Source: Pleurotus djamor
Taxonomy: Eukaryota; Basidiomycota; Agaricomycetes; Agaricales; Pleurotaceae
Reading direction: 5' to 3'
DNA: 44,038 bases
Assembly: GCA_029747585.1 (NCBI GenBank)
Contig: JAPEVF010000373.1
Span: forward strand, 1 to 44,038
The notes under the pieces were generated by a model. That model was not told the DNA's origin, did no database searches, and worked only from the letters and a program-made list of their open reading frames with translations. Below, piece after piece: positions 10,301-23,200 of the stretch (positions are counted from its first letter, which is position 1; the number at the start of each line of letters is the position of its first letter). The position numbers were made by a program, and so were the translations under genes.

Positions 10301-13300
10301 CCTCAACACCATCACTTACCGTCGTTGAAATCAGCCCTCACCCAGTTCTCAACAGCTATCTGATCTCATTGGGAGTTCCAGACGGCGCCACACTCTCTCC
10401 GATGCGTCGACCGAGAAGGGAAGATGACCTCGACGAAGAACGTTGGCTTCTCGATTGTCTCGGTCGGCTCATTACGTTGGGATGTAACACCGTCGATTTC
10501 TTCAAGCTCAACCCAAGCGTCTCCACAACCCCAACCCCGGGAAGTGGGCGGTTGCCTACATACCCGTTCGCTCGTAAAACATTACCCTCCTTGCCCTCTC
10601 GGTCGACCTTGGTCAATAAAATGTTTGAGCAACGCCAGGGGCCACTCAGCTACTCCGATCTGAGGATCAATGCAGAGACGCATCCAGAACTCATGGACCA
10701 TGTCATCATGGGAGAGTCCATTATGCCCGCTGCTGGTTACATAGAAATGGTGAGTTATGAATACCCTTCTGTCTCAGCCGCTCTAACTAGTTGTCTAGGC
10801 CTTTGAAAGAGGAGCGCAAGTGCTATGGAACACCCGTTTTTCATCCATGATGACTATCTTCGAGGACAAAACCTTGGCTGTCGATTTTAAGCTTGAAGGT
10901 CATCGCTTTACCATCAATTCCAGCCTTGAGAGTGCGAATCCTTCCACCCCGGTTCGGCCTTTACACTCATTTCCCCCTGCAGTTCTTACTGACGCCGTAA
11001 TCTTATCAAGCGAATGCACGTCGAGGGTTATCTCTCCAAGGCTCCTCTTCAATCAGATTTCGCGAGCATTGATATCTCAGGAATCATGGCCCGATGTCAA
11101 CCCATGCCTGTATCTGGTAGGTATCTCAAATTGTACCGCACTTCTCATGAGACTAATGCTTTGCCTGAGGCTTATACAAAGCGATTTCTTACTTCGCACA
11201 ATTTGGTTCAACGTATCAACGGGTAATTTCGTGTTATAAAAACGACAAGGAAGCCCTCTTCCGCGTCAAAGGACTCGATGCAAATGAAATGCACAACGGG
11301 TAAGTCCGTTTCAAGCGTTTCTAAATTTTGGCTGACCGCCTTCGCTAGTTATCATTTCCACCCATCAATCCTCGATTCTTGCATTCATTCGGTCATTCAC
11401 CCCTTACTTTCAATGAACGCCGACCGATCTTCGTACCATCTACCATCTTTCCTCAATTTAGCGATTCGCCACAATACCAAGCACCGGAGCACTGAAGATC
11501 TTTACTCCTTTGTGTCCCTCCAGTCCTGGTCTCCAGGTATGGATAATGTCACTTCTATTCCATTCATAAATCTCAACGATATCTTGAACAGAGAATATCA
11601 CATACGACTGCATCATTAGTACGCTTCAAGGCGCGCGTGTCCTGACACTGCTCGGTCTTGTCATCACACGTCATGGGCGTGAGCTCCTATCTATGGTGCC
11701 GTCCTCCTATGACATTCAAGACACCCCCTGGCTCGATCCACTCACGGGGAGAGCATGCGATGTCACTTCTGGCGAAGGTATCTTTGGTGGAAGTGAGGCC
11801 CAAACAAATGTGACAGCCACACCTCTCAACATCATATCATACGTTCGAGGATCGGAAATCCAACTGTTCAACGAGGTCCAAGCCTTGCAGTCTCAGGGAC
11901 AGCATTCAGTTTGGATAGCGTCACCTTTAGGGTCAACGCTTGGGCCGGCTCGCGGTTTCTCCAGAGTCCTACGAAACGAAATGCAACCATTCTTGGTTCA
12001 CTTGATTGGATTCGATGAACGATGGAGTGAAAGTGACCAAGTCAAAATCGTGACCGCCTTGGTAAACGCGCCAGACAAGCCACCTTACGAGCTATCAGTT
12101 CCTGCGGACGGTCGTATTATTTTCCCAAAACTCTTGCCATCTATTCCGCCATCACCTAACAACACCATACGAGTGACGAAGATCTTGAATGTTCCAAATG
12201 ATCATGTGCGGATCCAAGTGATCCATTCTACAGCAGAGGAAAGCCGGCACGGAAACTATCTCTATGGCTTCGTCGGCGTCTCTTTCAACGACGACGGTAC
12301 CCAGCTCCACATGGGCATTTGCTCCTGCATCCCTACAGAGGAGGTTGTGGTTCATCGAGGCCAAACGATCCCCATATCCTACCCTTCGCTGCCCCTGATC
12401 ACTGTGGCTCGGCTAGCCCTTGGCTTTTTCTTGGTTGGCTACGCGCTGGGTAGCACTTCACTTCAATTTCCTACAAGACTACGCCACAAACGTATCCTGG
12501 TTGACAGTACCTCCCGGTCGATCCGAGAAACGCTCACATTTTTGAACGTTCCATTCGAGACTTTCAACACGGACGATGTCACGGAACTTTTGTTAGCATC
12601 TTCTTTGAAGTCGGCAGAGTTGATCTTGTCCCATTCAATTGGAACCGAGGCACAGGCCCTTCGTAGTGTGTTACCGAAGCAGACGCGGCTTATTCTCTGG
12701 AGCGAGGTCGCGGCCACTCTCCAATCGTGCTTAGACACAAATCCTTGGATAGCCTCTGACCTCCTTGGAGTCCTCGATTTTACCCCGTCTCCTGACTCCC
12801 CTCATCGTATTAGTGATTCGAACCAAATCAATCTTCAGGAACTCCATCTCTCTAAACAGCAAACCCAAACGTCGCTATTCAGTGCTACCAAGGCTTACGT
12901 CCTCCTCGGAGGGATAGGCCTAGTAGGGTTATACCTCGCAGAGTGGATGTACGAGGTATGCACAATCGTTCCATCTCGCCCCTATTCAACTCAATAGAGC
13001 CGCTAGAATGGGGCACGCACAATTATCCTTACGTCTCGATCGGGTAGAGCCACTCTACGGCAACCTCATCCAACGCCAACCCAGGCTACACTAGCGTATC
13101 TGGAAAGCTTACCGGACCTAGATCTCCAGCTCGTGGCATCAGACGCATCAGACGCATCAGCTATGCAATCCCTTATTGACAATCTGCCCTTACCACTCGG
13201 TGGTTGCGTCCTCGCAGCGGTCGTACTTAGCGACAGACTACTCGTTAATCAGACACAAGAAAGCTTCGATATTGCCTTCGCTCCGAAGCTTGGGGCTTTG

Positions 13301-15043
13301 CAGTGCTTAGAATCCACCGTCGATATCCGGGCCCTTGACTTCTTAATATCGCTTTCTTCTGTCGCTGCTTGGGGCTCTGTGGGACAATCCAATTACGCTT
13401 CGTGAGTATCTTTGTGCCTCATCTCAAGGGGGCTCCCTATTGAACCTCTCAAAGCGCAAATACCGCCGTGGAGGAGGCGATCAAGCAATATCCCAATGGA
13501 TTCAGTATTGCGGCTCCTTATATTACGGACAATGTCTGGCGCCATTCTTTCGACACAGAAGTGGAACCTCAATATGTGCATTGGATGGCTTGGGCAAAGT
13601 CAGCTCGCCGTATGTATCTTCGTTTTGCTAGATGGTATATCTCTGGTACTCATGACGAGCCTCCGTAGAATTGTGCTCTTGGGTTGGCCACGGGTTAAGG
13701 GCTCTTCAAGCTGGAACTAACATCAATGTCTACGTTCCTGATTATGATTGGTCTTTAGTTCACCGTTCCCTCGGCAATTCCTCCTTATACGATCACCTCA
13801 TCCCATCATGCGAAATTCTCGAAGGCAGTACTAAATCCAATCCCAAGGTCCAAATCCAAAATCTCATTTTGGAGTATATTGATGTGGATGAAAGTGACTT
13901 CAACGCGGACACACCGCTGACATCATATGGATTGGATTCTCTTGCCGCTGGACGCTTGTCTTGGGCATTAAAGCCTTTCGTAGTCCTCACTCAGTTCCAG
14001 CTTCTCGGCGACATCTGCCTTGCAGACATTTTGAAGAAGACGGAGCTTTCCGGAGGTCCTGACAATGGCCCATTGTCAGTGGACGTTTCGCCCAATGCAG
14101 GTGTGGTCAAACCTCCGTTTAACTGGGACAGCCTCGACCGAAAGATACCAATAATCCCCCTCGTTGTGGGCAACGAAACCCCTCTATTTCTCATTCACGG
14201 ATCTTCAGGGGACATCGTCGCCTTCATGCCCTTACAAGATTGTTTCAAGACCCCGTTATATGGTATTCAAGCAAGCCACGATGCACCTCTAGACTCTATC
14301 AAGGACTTGGCGGCATTCTATTTCAAAGAAATAAAGCAAGTGCGCCCATTTGGCCCTTATCGTTTAGCGGGCTATAGTGGAACTTGCTTGGTCACCATCG
14401 AACTGGCCAAGCTATTCAAAAAGAATGGAGATACGATCTCACAGTTTGCGCTACTCGAATATTGGCCAACCCTGTTCTCAAGGTGAGTCTATTTCCAAAC
14501 CTCGTCGCCGATATCACTCACACTATCATTGCTAGTCCCTTCTTCATGCTCGATGACGAAAGCTTCGAAGCCCATCAAGCTAGTTCACGAGTGTGTCTCA
14601 GCCTGTTCCAGATGCTCAGTGGCTGCTTGGAAAGAGATCCTCGACCTCAACGTAAGCAGATAGGTGCCGACCTCTGGCATGCTGCCCAAGGCAGGATCAA
14701 CTCTGAGATTATTCGTCTCTACTATGAAACCACACTTCGCTTGATCCATTCGAGCACCAAGCATCTCATTGAACAAGCCGAAGGTAGCATTGTTCATTAC
14801 GAATCCGGCCTCGCGAAGTGGATCAGGGAGAGTTTATCCGGGCTACCAGTCGACTTGTATGTCGCTACGGAAGGGATACGGATTGCACTGGAAAAATCTG
14901 ATGGAGACTGGAAACATCTTGGCTTTCAACCCGTGGAAGGACTTGATGTGAGGGTAACGACCGTTCAGGGAGGCCATTTCGAGATCTTCGAGAATGGTGG
15001 CTTTTTGACTCATCTCGAATATGGTTGGCGTGATCGAATATAA
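7343..15043 (+). CDS. Reducing polyketide synthase, KS-AT-DH-(degenerate ER)-KR-ACP-TE
   Basis: Twenty exons give 2224 aa: 7343-7375, 7435-7568, 7622-7868, 7926-8131, 8187-8270, 8327-8411, 8466-8613, 8669-8765, 8813-8822, 8878-9442, 9497-10749, 10799-10951, 11011-11116, 11170-11299, 11349-11536, 11592-12955, 13007-13401, 13455-13609, 13669-14482 and 14536-15043. KS: DTACSSS (Cys175), ELHATGT (His310), GHLE (His346). AT: FSGQGPQ about 529 and GYSAGE (Ser624). [12 protein letters not shown] (His938) and LDSCIH (Asp1093). About 1100-1580 is an ER-like fold remnant with no glycine-rich NADPH motif and no methyltransferase motif. [11 protein letters not shown] about 1584 and QSNYASAN. ACP: YGLDSL (Ser1875). 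TE: IHGSSG, GYSGT (Ser2021) and GGHF near the end. There is no SAT domain, so it is of the reducing type. The product is probably an unsaturated unbranched chain (inference). The KS is unusually intron-dense, with a 10-nt exon. Confidence 0.93.
7915..7915. other. Ambiguous base beside a T run, inside a PKS intron
   Basis: An N stands directly before seven Ts in the polypyrimidine tract of the intron 7869-7925. It does not affect the coding sequence. The same pattern recurs at 24907, 33701 and 38598. Confidence 0.9.
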
Positions 15044-15229
15044 TTAGCAGCTGCTCGTACATCATGCTTCTATATAGATCTTCCACTTTCAAATACGCCA
15101 TAGCTATATACTGAAGTTCTTCACAAGTAGAGCATACCCCCCGCTCCTAACTCCTATCAAAGGCGTTCATGTGACTTTTTTGTGCAAATTCAGGGCTTGA
15201 CGCAGCTCGACATTTTCTTCACTTCCTCC

Positions 15230-18200
15230 ATGCTCGTCCGGTTGAGAACGGTTCAAAGATGTCGTTTGCCTCCAATTCAACGCTTTCTGACTAGCCAGGC
15301 CCTCGCGACGACCCCCGTACCTCACCCGGACTACCCCCCTTATCTCGCACGCGCAGACCTCAACCGGCCTGGTCGGTTGACTGTTTTGCCAACCCCCCTT
15401 CCGAAGAACGCCTCGTCCCCCGCAAACGATGTCTGGTTCACTGATTCATCAACACAGGAACTCGTCGCGGTTATAGATGCTTGCCTACACAATCTTTATG
15501 ACGTCCCCCGGGCGAAGCAAATTTTTGAACGGTTAATGAAGCAAGCTGCCCATGTCATTGAGCCGCGCCTCTTCAACAATATTCTACAGGCGTACATTGG
15601 CATGGCATCTGGACAGGACGGGGATAATAGAGAGTACTGGCTGGAGGAAGCGTGGAAGCTCTACCAATCAATGGAGAGCTCGACTCTGGAGAAGATAGCT
15701 CCTTCGGCTTCCACTTACGCGTTGATGTTACTGGCTTGGCTTAGGTGAGCTCTATTCCGAAATCTGGTGTACGTGCCGCTCAGGTGAAGTAGGTTCAACC
15801 CAGACTCGGCGGATCCTGTCAAATGTGCAAGCGCCCAAACGCCTCTAACATTGCTTTCCAACCTCATTGAACGAGACGTTGACGTACCTTCGGTCGTATC
15901 CGATCGCGTCTTCGAGAGTGATGAAGAGGCCGCTGGTGTCATCAAGCTCCTTTCCAAAGCGGCCGTGGACTTGAATCTTTCTAAAGTAGTTTCGGAGCTC
16001 GGGCAGACGGAGTCGATCGGCACCATGTTCCAGGATCCCCTCGAAGGTGTCCCTCAAGTTCGTCCTGTTTATACGTTCAAGTTGAAGCAGAAGGTGCGTG
16101 CCATCCATAAATCGTGATCTCGACTTGACTTGATCGCTTGCAGAAAAATGAGGGAGGGGATGATGCGAAAACACCCGAAATTCCATTCAATCTGACCAAC
16201 CTTCGTAATCACCTTGCTGACGTTGTCCTCGCGCGGCGCGTCCTCCCATCTGAGCTTACCGCCCGCCAAAAACTTCTGGAAGAATCGGTCTACGACGTCG
16301 CTGTCGCGCGTCTAAAACATCAGGCGGAGCGATTTGCCGAACTTGGTATTAACAGCGGCGCACTCAACGCCCCCGACCTCCAGAAATGGATGTGGGAATG
16401 GCATATCAAGCTACAGCAACGACTCTCAGCGGCGATCAAGGATATTGTTGCTGCCGAGACGGATACAACCCCGAAACGCGGCCGTACCACGTTCAACGTC
16501 CCCCTCGCTCCGTTCTTACAGCTAGTCAAACCCGAGAAACTCTCACTCATCACAATTCTCGAAATAATGAGGCTGCAGGGGACGGGCGGTGTATCGGATG
16601 GTATGAAAACAGCGCGTGCTCTGATTGGAGTTGGCAAGTCCGTTGAGATGGAGTACAAGGCTCAGATGAGCAAGAAGAGTTCTCTCATCATTCCAAGTAG
16701 CGCGGTTGACAGCGTTGAAGACTCGCCGTCCCCCGAATCTGAACCTCAAGTCTCAAAATCCGATCCTACTGCTCCTGCGTCGCAATTTTTCAACAAGTAC
16801 AAGTATAAAGACTTGCAAGCTCGACGGATGGCCGCGCAGAAGTATGTGGAGAGTGGCGAGACTTGGACGGCTGAGTGGACGCAGTCTGTTCGGTTGAAGA
16901 TCGGTAGTATCCTTGTTGAGTGTCTTATGGATGTCGCGGAGGTCGAGAGGACAGGTGTTGATCCGAAGACGGGATCTGTCGTGTGAGTACTTTGTCGACC
17001 GTCACTGTGTGCTTAACGTTGACAAAATTGCGGTTCATTAGGTCTGAGGTCCAACCCGCGTTCTTCCACTCCTACGAGTATATTCGCGGACAGAAGCTCG
17101 GTGTCATCCGTTTGAACCCCGTTGTTGCCGATCGCCTGGCAAAGGACGGCCTTCGTGAGACTTTGCATCCACGCCACTTGCCTATGTTGGTGAAACCTAA
17201 ACCTTGGTTGAGTCACGACCAAGGCGGGTACTTCTACAACAAATGTACGTGTCTATATATATATACACTTTTGATAAACATTTAACGTTTAATCTCTGTT
17301 CCTAGCGTCGGCTATGCGATTCAAGGATTCCGTGGAACAACTCGCTTATCTCAAGCACGCATCGCAACTGGGGAACGTCGAATTGGTTTATGCTGGTCTG
17401 GATGTGCTCGGCTCTACGCCATGGAAGATCAACAAACCCTTGTTTGATGTTGTCCTGGCTGTTTGGAATTCGGGTGAGCGTCTGGGGAAAATGCCTCCGG
17501 TTGCTTACGATGAACCTGAGCCTGAACGTCCTGAAAACTTCGAGACCGACTTGAAGGCTCGCAGTGTCTACCTTGTTCGCCAGCGTGCGCACAATCAAGC
17601 CAAGGCAAATAACCATAGTGAACGTTGCAGTGTCAATTATAAGATTGAAATAGCTCGAGCGGTGAGTGAATCTCCGTGGTGCTTTGAGACGCGTGCTCAT
17701 CAACATGGTGCCCCGTAGTTCCTTGGAGACACTATCTATCTTCCCCATAATTTAGACTTCCGCGGTCGCGCTTATCCCATCCCACCGCATCTGAACCACA
17801 TTGGTGATGACCTTTCCCGTGGTCTCCTCAAGTTTGCCGAAGCAAGGCCATTGGGCGAGCGTGGACTTCGCTGGCTCAAAATCCATTTGGCTAACTTGTA
17901 CGGATACGACAAAGCGAGCTTTGATGAGCGTGTTGAATTCGTCATGGAGCGCCTTGACGATGTGTTCGACAGTGCTACCAGACCTCTTGATGTATGTCTC
18001 CCTTATTCTCTGATTGTGGGCCTTCGGACTAATGGTATCCTTAGGGACGTCGTTGGTGGACACAAGCTGACGATCCATGGCAATGTCTTGCAACGTCCAT
18101 GGAGCTTCATGCCGCTTTGACCTCTCCCGATCCGCACGCGTTTGAATCTTCCCTTCCCGTTCATCAAGATGGAACCTGCAATGGATTGCAGCACTATGCA

Positions 18201-19879
18201 GCGCTTGGTGGTGATGCCCGCGGCGCTGCGCAAGTCAATCTATCCGCTGCTGATCGTCCTTCGGATGTGTACACTTACGTTGGAAAGATGGTTGAGACTT
18301 TGCTCGACCAGGATGCGGAGAAGGGCGACAAGTATGCCCTCATGCTTCGTGGCAAGATTACCAGGAAGGTCGTCAAGCAAACTGTATGTCGCTGTGCATT
18401 TGGTCCCAGATTTTCTCCTAAATGAGACTAACTCTGTCGCCCCAGGTCATGACCACTGTCTATGGTGTCACCTTCGTTGGTGCTCGTGACCAGATCGAGA
18501 AGCAACTTCGCGACAGGAAGGACATTCCTGAAGAAGAATGTTGGATGGCTGCTTCTTATCTCGCAAAGCAGGTGCGATCCATTGTTGTCCCCATTTTAGC
18601 TCGATTCTAATCTCCATCTCCCTCATCCTCCAGGTTCTTACCTGCATTGGTGATCTGTTCAGCGGTGCTCAACACATCCAAAATTGGCTTAATTTGTGTG
18701 CTCGTCTTGTTTCGAAGTCTATCCCTGGTGAACGGATCCCCGAAGCTGTCTCGGAGCACTCCTCGAAAAGAGGGAAGAAGTCTGCGTCACTCCCTCAGGA
18801 TAGATTGAAGAAGGAGCAAATGACTTCGGTGGTCTGGACAACACCATTGGGCCTGCCGATCGTCCAGCCATACAGAAAGCCCAAGAGGAAGCAGATTATG
18901 ACGTCATTGCAAACGGTGTTCATTTCAGATCCCAATTCGCCGGCCGAAGGTTCGTAAGGTTGTTTTCTTCTGTCGACTAGGTTTTGACCGAGTGATTCAG
19001 TGAACTCCATGAAGCAGGCTTCGGCCTTTCCGCCTAACTTCATTCACAGCTTGGATGCCACCCACATGATGCTTACGGCTCTGGAATGTAGAGTATGTCC
19101 TCATCTTTTGTCCTTTTACGTCGTTGTTGATAGTTTGTCACAGACGCAAGGTTTAACTTTCGCATCGGTCCACGATTCGTACTGGACCCATGCTTGCAGC
19201 ATCGATAAGATGTCTGAAATCATCCGTGATACCTTTATCGCCCTGCATTCTTCTGATGTCCTTGTCAAGCTTCAGGAAGAGGTCAGCCTTCCCTTTGCCC
19301 TTTACCTGTTCAAAGCATCTGATCGTCGTTCCATTCGCCTAGTTCATGGAACGTTACAAGGGTTATAAACTCCCCTTGGTCCACCTCAGGTCTCCTCGCT
19401 TGATCAAGCACCTTCGGGAAGCTGGTGCCAGGGTGGTTGCTACCCCAGAGCAAGCGAAATCCCTGGATGCGATCAAGGATCTTCTCGTCATCTCAGAGAC
19501 TGAGAAGCCAACTGTAGAGGAAGCCGAAACCTCCGGCGATGCGCTCGCCGATCTCCAAAATATGCTCGACACTCTCCAAAAGGATGCGCCGGCATCTCCT
19601 TCGAAGAAATCTTCGTCGTCATCACTTAGTGACAAAAATTCCGATTCCTCCAAATCCCTTGTTGACCTGCTCCTTGAAGAGGATGATCAGTTTGACGAGG
19701 AGGACGAAGAGGAAGACTCTCGTACCAAATCAGCTATGAAGCGGAAGGCCAAGGACGACGCTGCCACGATCACTTTGTTCGGCAAATTTATTGACTTGAC
19801 CGACATCCTTCCTCCCCTACCGAAGAAGGGTGACTTCAACGTTGCAGCGATCAAGAAGTCGCAGTATTTCTTCTCGTAA
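15230..19879 (+). CDS. RPO41: Mitochondrial DNA-directed RNA polymerase, nuclear-encoded
   Basis: Single-subunit T7-type polymerase that transcribes mitochondrial DNA and primes its replication in the matrix. Twelve exons: 15230-15744, 15793-16093, 16144-16982, 17042-17244, 17306-17661, 17719-17991, 18045-18383, 18446-18571, 18634-18949, 19001-19092, 19144-19281 and 19343-19879. They give 1344 aa, close to yeast Rpo41. The N-terminus [15 protein letters not shown] is Arg-rich without acids, like a mitochondrial presequence, which decides the start. A PPR-like N-terminal region is followed by [18 protein letters not shown]. Motif A is [12 protein letters not shown] (Asp871), motif [15 protein letters not shown] (about 936-949), motif C SVHDSYW (Asp1131). 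Near the C-terminus is a Ser-rich then strongly acidic insert (about 1245-1285). It starts 186 nt after the PKS stop on the same strand but is a housekeeping gene. Confidence 0.95.
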
Positions 19880-20186
19880 TGTCATTTGTTATTCATTATG
19901 TTGTCATTATTGCATTGTCGTCGCACCATCTCATCTAGATACCTCCCATCTCAACATTTTGCATAATATGTATTCGTAGGTTTATAATAATAATGGTTTG
20001 TATAGACGGTTACCTTCGATCTAATAGAAGTCTAGAAGAACCATCGAGTTATGTTACCATCAACTGGGTCCATGCCCACCATAACCCCTCGTAGGCACTC
20101 ACGGTCTGACTCATATGTATGACGCCGTGAGACGACTTCCTCTGACGAGTGCCGTTGTAGCGGCTCCTTCACCGTTCGGCGTTGAG
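19880..20186. other. RPO41 3' region and promoter of reductase copy 2
   Basis: About 300 nt. It contains A/T-rich sequence with AATAATAATGG near 19986, which could serve RPO41 3' end formation, and then the upstream region of the next gene. No further gene is seen. Confidence 0.4.
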
Positions 20187-20193
20187 TATAAAT
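20187..20193 (+). promoter_or_regulatory. TATA box of reductase copy 2
   Basis: TATAAAT lies 35 nt before the preferred ATG at 20229. This makes an upstream in-frame ATG at 20115 an unlikely start, because it would lie before the TATA box. Confidence 0.5.
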
Positions 20194-20228
20194 GCTCTTC
20201 GCTCGAGGCCTGTGAGTGGCCAGGAACG

Positions 20229-23200
20229 ATGGCGCCCCTGGTTTCTAACCCGACGCTCGACTTCAGCCTTCTCCCTTTGCCGGCACCTCCTCAGACCCAG
20301 GCCTTGAAGAGTACTACCTTCAAGCCTCCACCACTCGACGGAAGCCTCACTTTGCCAGAGTTGTATGACTGGCACTACTATAACACCCCGGAACATCCCA
20401 TCTTCGTGTATCCAAATGTCACCGACCAACCCAGAGTTGTCAAATGGCCTGAAGCCGTTCGTGCGTTCACCCGCGGCGCGCGGTTGATCCAGAATCTCAC
20501 AGGACTCGAACATAAAGATACTGACAACATTGTCGGTATATTCGCTGCATCGGGTAAGCTCTATATTTCGAAACTTTCATCTTTCCACGCGTTAACACTG
20601 GCTTTCTCATGATCAGACACGATCACTTACTTCACGTTGATTGCGGCAACTGTGAAGGCAGGGTTTGTGCCGTTTTTGATATCACCCAGAAACTCGCCTG
20701 CTGCTGTGGCACACCTTCTGTCTGTCACGCACACCGCCCATGTCTTGGTTGGAGTCGAGGCGGCGCTGCACAGTGTTTTCGAAGCCGCTCTCAAACTACT
20801 CCATGATAAAGACCCTCGTCTACCCCTTCCAGCCCAATCACCCACTCCCACCTTTGACGACTTGTACATCGTTGATGAAACATACGTACCGTTGCCCCTA
20901 CACAAGCCCGATTTGAACAGTTTAGCAGTTCTCCTTCACTCTTCAGGTGCGAGGCCGTTAATTCACATCCTTCTCGAGTGATAACCAGTGCTGTAGGCAG
21001 TACCGCCTTTCCCAAACCAATTGGGTGGAGCCATCTCCAAATACTGCAACTTGGCTTAGCCCCATGTCTGTTATCGTCCCTACACTCCAAGTCGGATTGA
21101 ATACTCTATACTCACTATCCTTAATAGACTTTGGCTCCCGCGACCTAACAGGTGTCAGGCTCTCTTGTCATGTTCGTCAATTTAGTATGCTCTCTATATA
21201 TATATTAATGACCTCTGCCGCAGGCAATGCCGATGTTTCACGGGATGGGTATGATGCAAACAGTCTGGACGGTACGCATGACGACTGGCATGCACGATTC
21301 ATTCGGCTTACACTCAATCATTAGGCTAGCATAGGCATCACCATCACTGCCGCGCGTCCCCAAGTACCCCCCGTTCAACCTACACCCGACAACGTCCTAT
21401 CAAGTTCCAAAGCAACTCAAACGGATCTTATATGCTGTGTACCAGCCTTCATCGAGGTCTGAATCTCATACGGCAATCGTTGCATCTCATCAATCACTAA
21501 CTTGTGTAGGCTTGGTCTCGCAGCCAAGACACGATTAAGTTTCTCTCAAGCATCGATGGTATTGTGAGCCGAGCAGTCTCCTTGCCGTTCCAAGCCGGTG
21601 TTGACCGTGATGCCCGTACATAGGTTTTCGGTGGAGGGCCCTTGAACAAGGCAGTTGGTGACTCCTTGATACGTCATGGTGTCGACCTTTTCACATTGTA
21701 TGGGTGGTATGTTTTGCATGGCTTGCATGAACCAACTTCCGTCATTTGATATACCTATCATAAGCACTGAGATCGGCATCATGAGTCCAATGTTACCAGG
21801 TCAGTACCTTCCGCGTTGTTGTCGTCTGCTAGTCTAATGTCACTTTCTACCAGGCTCCGCCGATCTCGACTGGGAATACCTAACATTTTCTGGAAATCTC
21901 AGAAGTATCCTTATACCCAATGGTTATTCACAGCATGAACTCGTGATTCTGGTGAGTACGAACTAAAAATTTATCCTCCTTCTTTGTTAACCATCCCTTT
22001 CCCTCAAGCCAAACCCATACGCGATTCCGTGCGTGATCAATGGAAAGTATGATGGAATGGACGCGTACTATACGGGCGACTTGTTTGTCGCTCATCCGTC
22101 CAAGCCCGGATACTACAAGATTTTTGGTCGAGTGGACGACCAAATCATGCACAGTACTGGTGAGAAGGTGGGCGACGAAATTCACAATCAACCAATATGA
22201 CTCAAGCGTCCCACTCCGTCAGACGAACCCAGGCCCCTTAGGTATGTCCTGCCCTGGTTCCCTGTGTGACTATAGGTCGTCAGCTTCCAAACAGAAAATA
22301 TCTTGAATCAAGATCCCCGCGTACAATCCGCGGTGATGTTCGGACGAGGGAAATTCAACGTCGGCGTCCTCATTGATCTGCGTGCCGAGTACAAGTTTGA
22401 GCCATCTGATGCCGTGAAACTCGCAGAGTTTAGGAATGTGATCTGGTGAGTGTTTGCCCATAATTATAGAATACCATGTCCAATTCGAGTCTCATTGAAA
22501 TTACAGGCCGGCTATTGAACGAATGAACGCATACGCACCACAGCATTCGCGTGTTTTCAAAGAAGTCAGCGACGCCTCCTTGCGACGTATCATTCTTTTG
22601 CCTCACAATTTTCCTAGATGATTTTAGTCGCTTCGGCCAGCAAGCCGTTCGACTATACTGCCAAGAACACGCCGCGCCGACAAAGCGTCCTTTCCAAGTA
22701 TACAGCGGAAATCGAAGCCCTTTACCAGTCAGTAGAAGAAACTTCGCAGCTCGAGGTGGTGCCTCCATCAGTGTGGAAAGGAAATGAAGTCCGCGATTTC
22801 GTAGCAAGAGTCGCTCAAAAAGTTATGAACGCTGACCTATTAGACGATCAAGACCTCTTTCAACACGGTTGTGACAGGTGCCTCGTCCACCCATCCCTCC
22901 CGTCTCCATGAATCTGACACACATCCGATCAGTCTTCAAGCTACCTGGATTCGAAACACCCTTTCGCGAGCGATCCGCGATAGTACCAAGTTAAACACAA
23001 ATGCTATTCCGGAGAACCTCGTCTACCAATATCCCACTATCTCAAAGCTCAGCACCTTTGCCGTTCGCTTCGTGTCTCGAGCTAATAGTGGGGCCTTAGA
23101 CGAAGACGATTTGGAGTTGGCCGCGCAGAACATGAAAGATATGGTCGAGACGTACAGCGCAAATTTTCCTGCTCGGCGCACCCAAAGCTCTGCTGAAACG

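Noticed and set aside
15182..15229. Upstream extension of RPO41 from a GTG at 15182
   Set aside because: GTG is not a normal start here, and the ATG at 15230 opens a typical Arg-rich mitochondrial presequence.
15230..19879. Polymerase of an integrated linear mitochondrial plasmid
   Set aside because: It has 11 spliceosomal introns, a presequence and the full nuclear RPO41 domain order, unlike plasmid polymerases.
20115..20228. In-frame upstream ATG extending reductase copy 2 by 38 residues
   Set aside because: A TATAAAT box lies at 20187 inside that extension, and copy 1 has no equivalent. The shared MAPLVSNP start at 20229 fits better.
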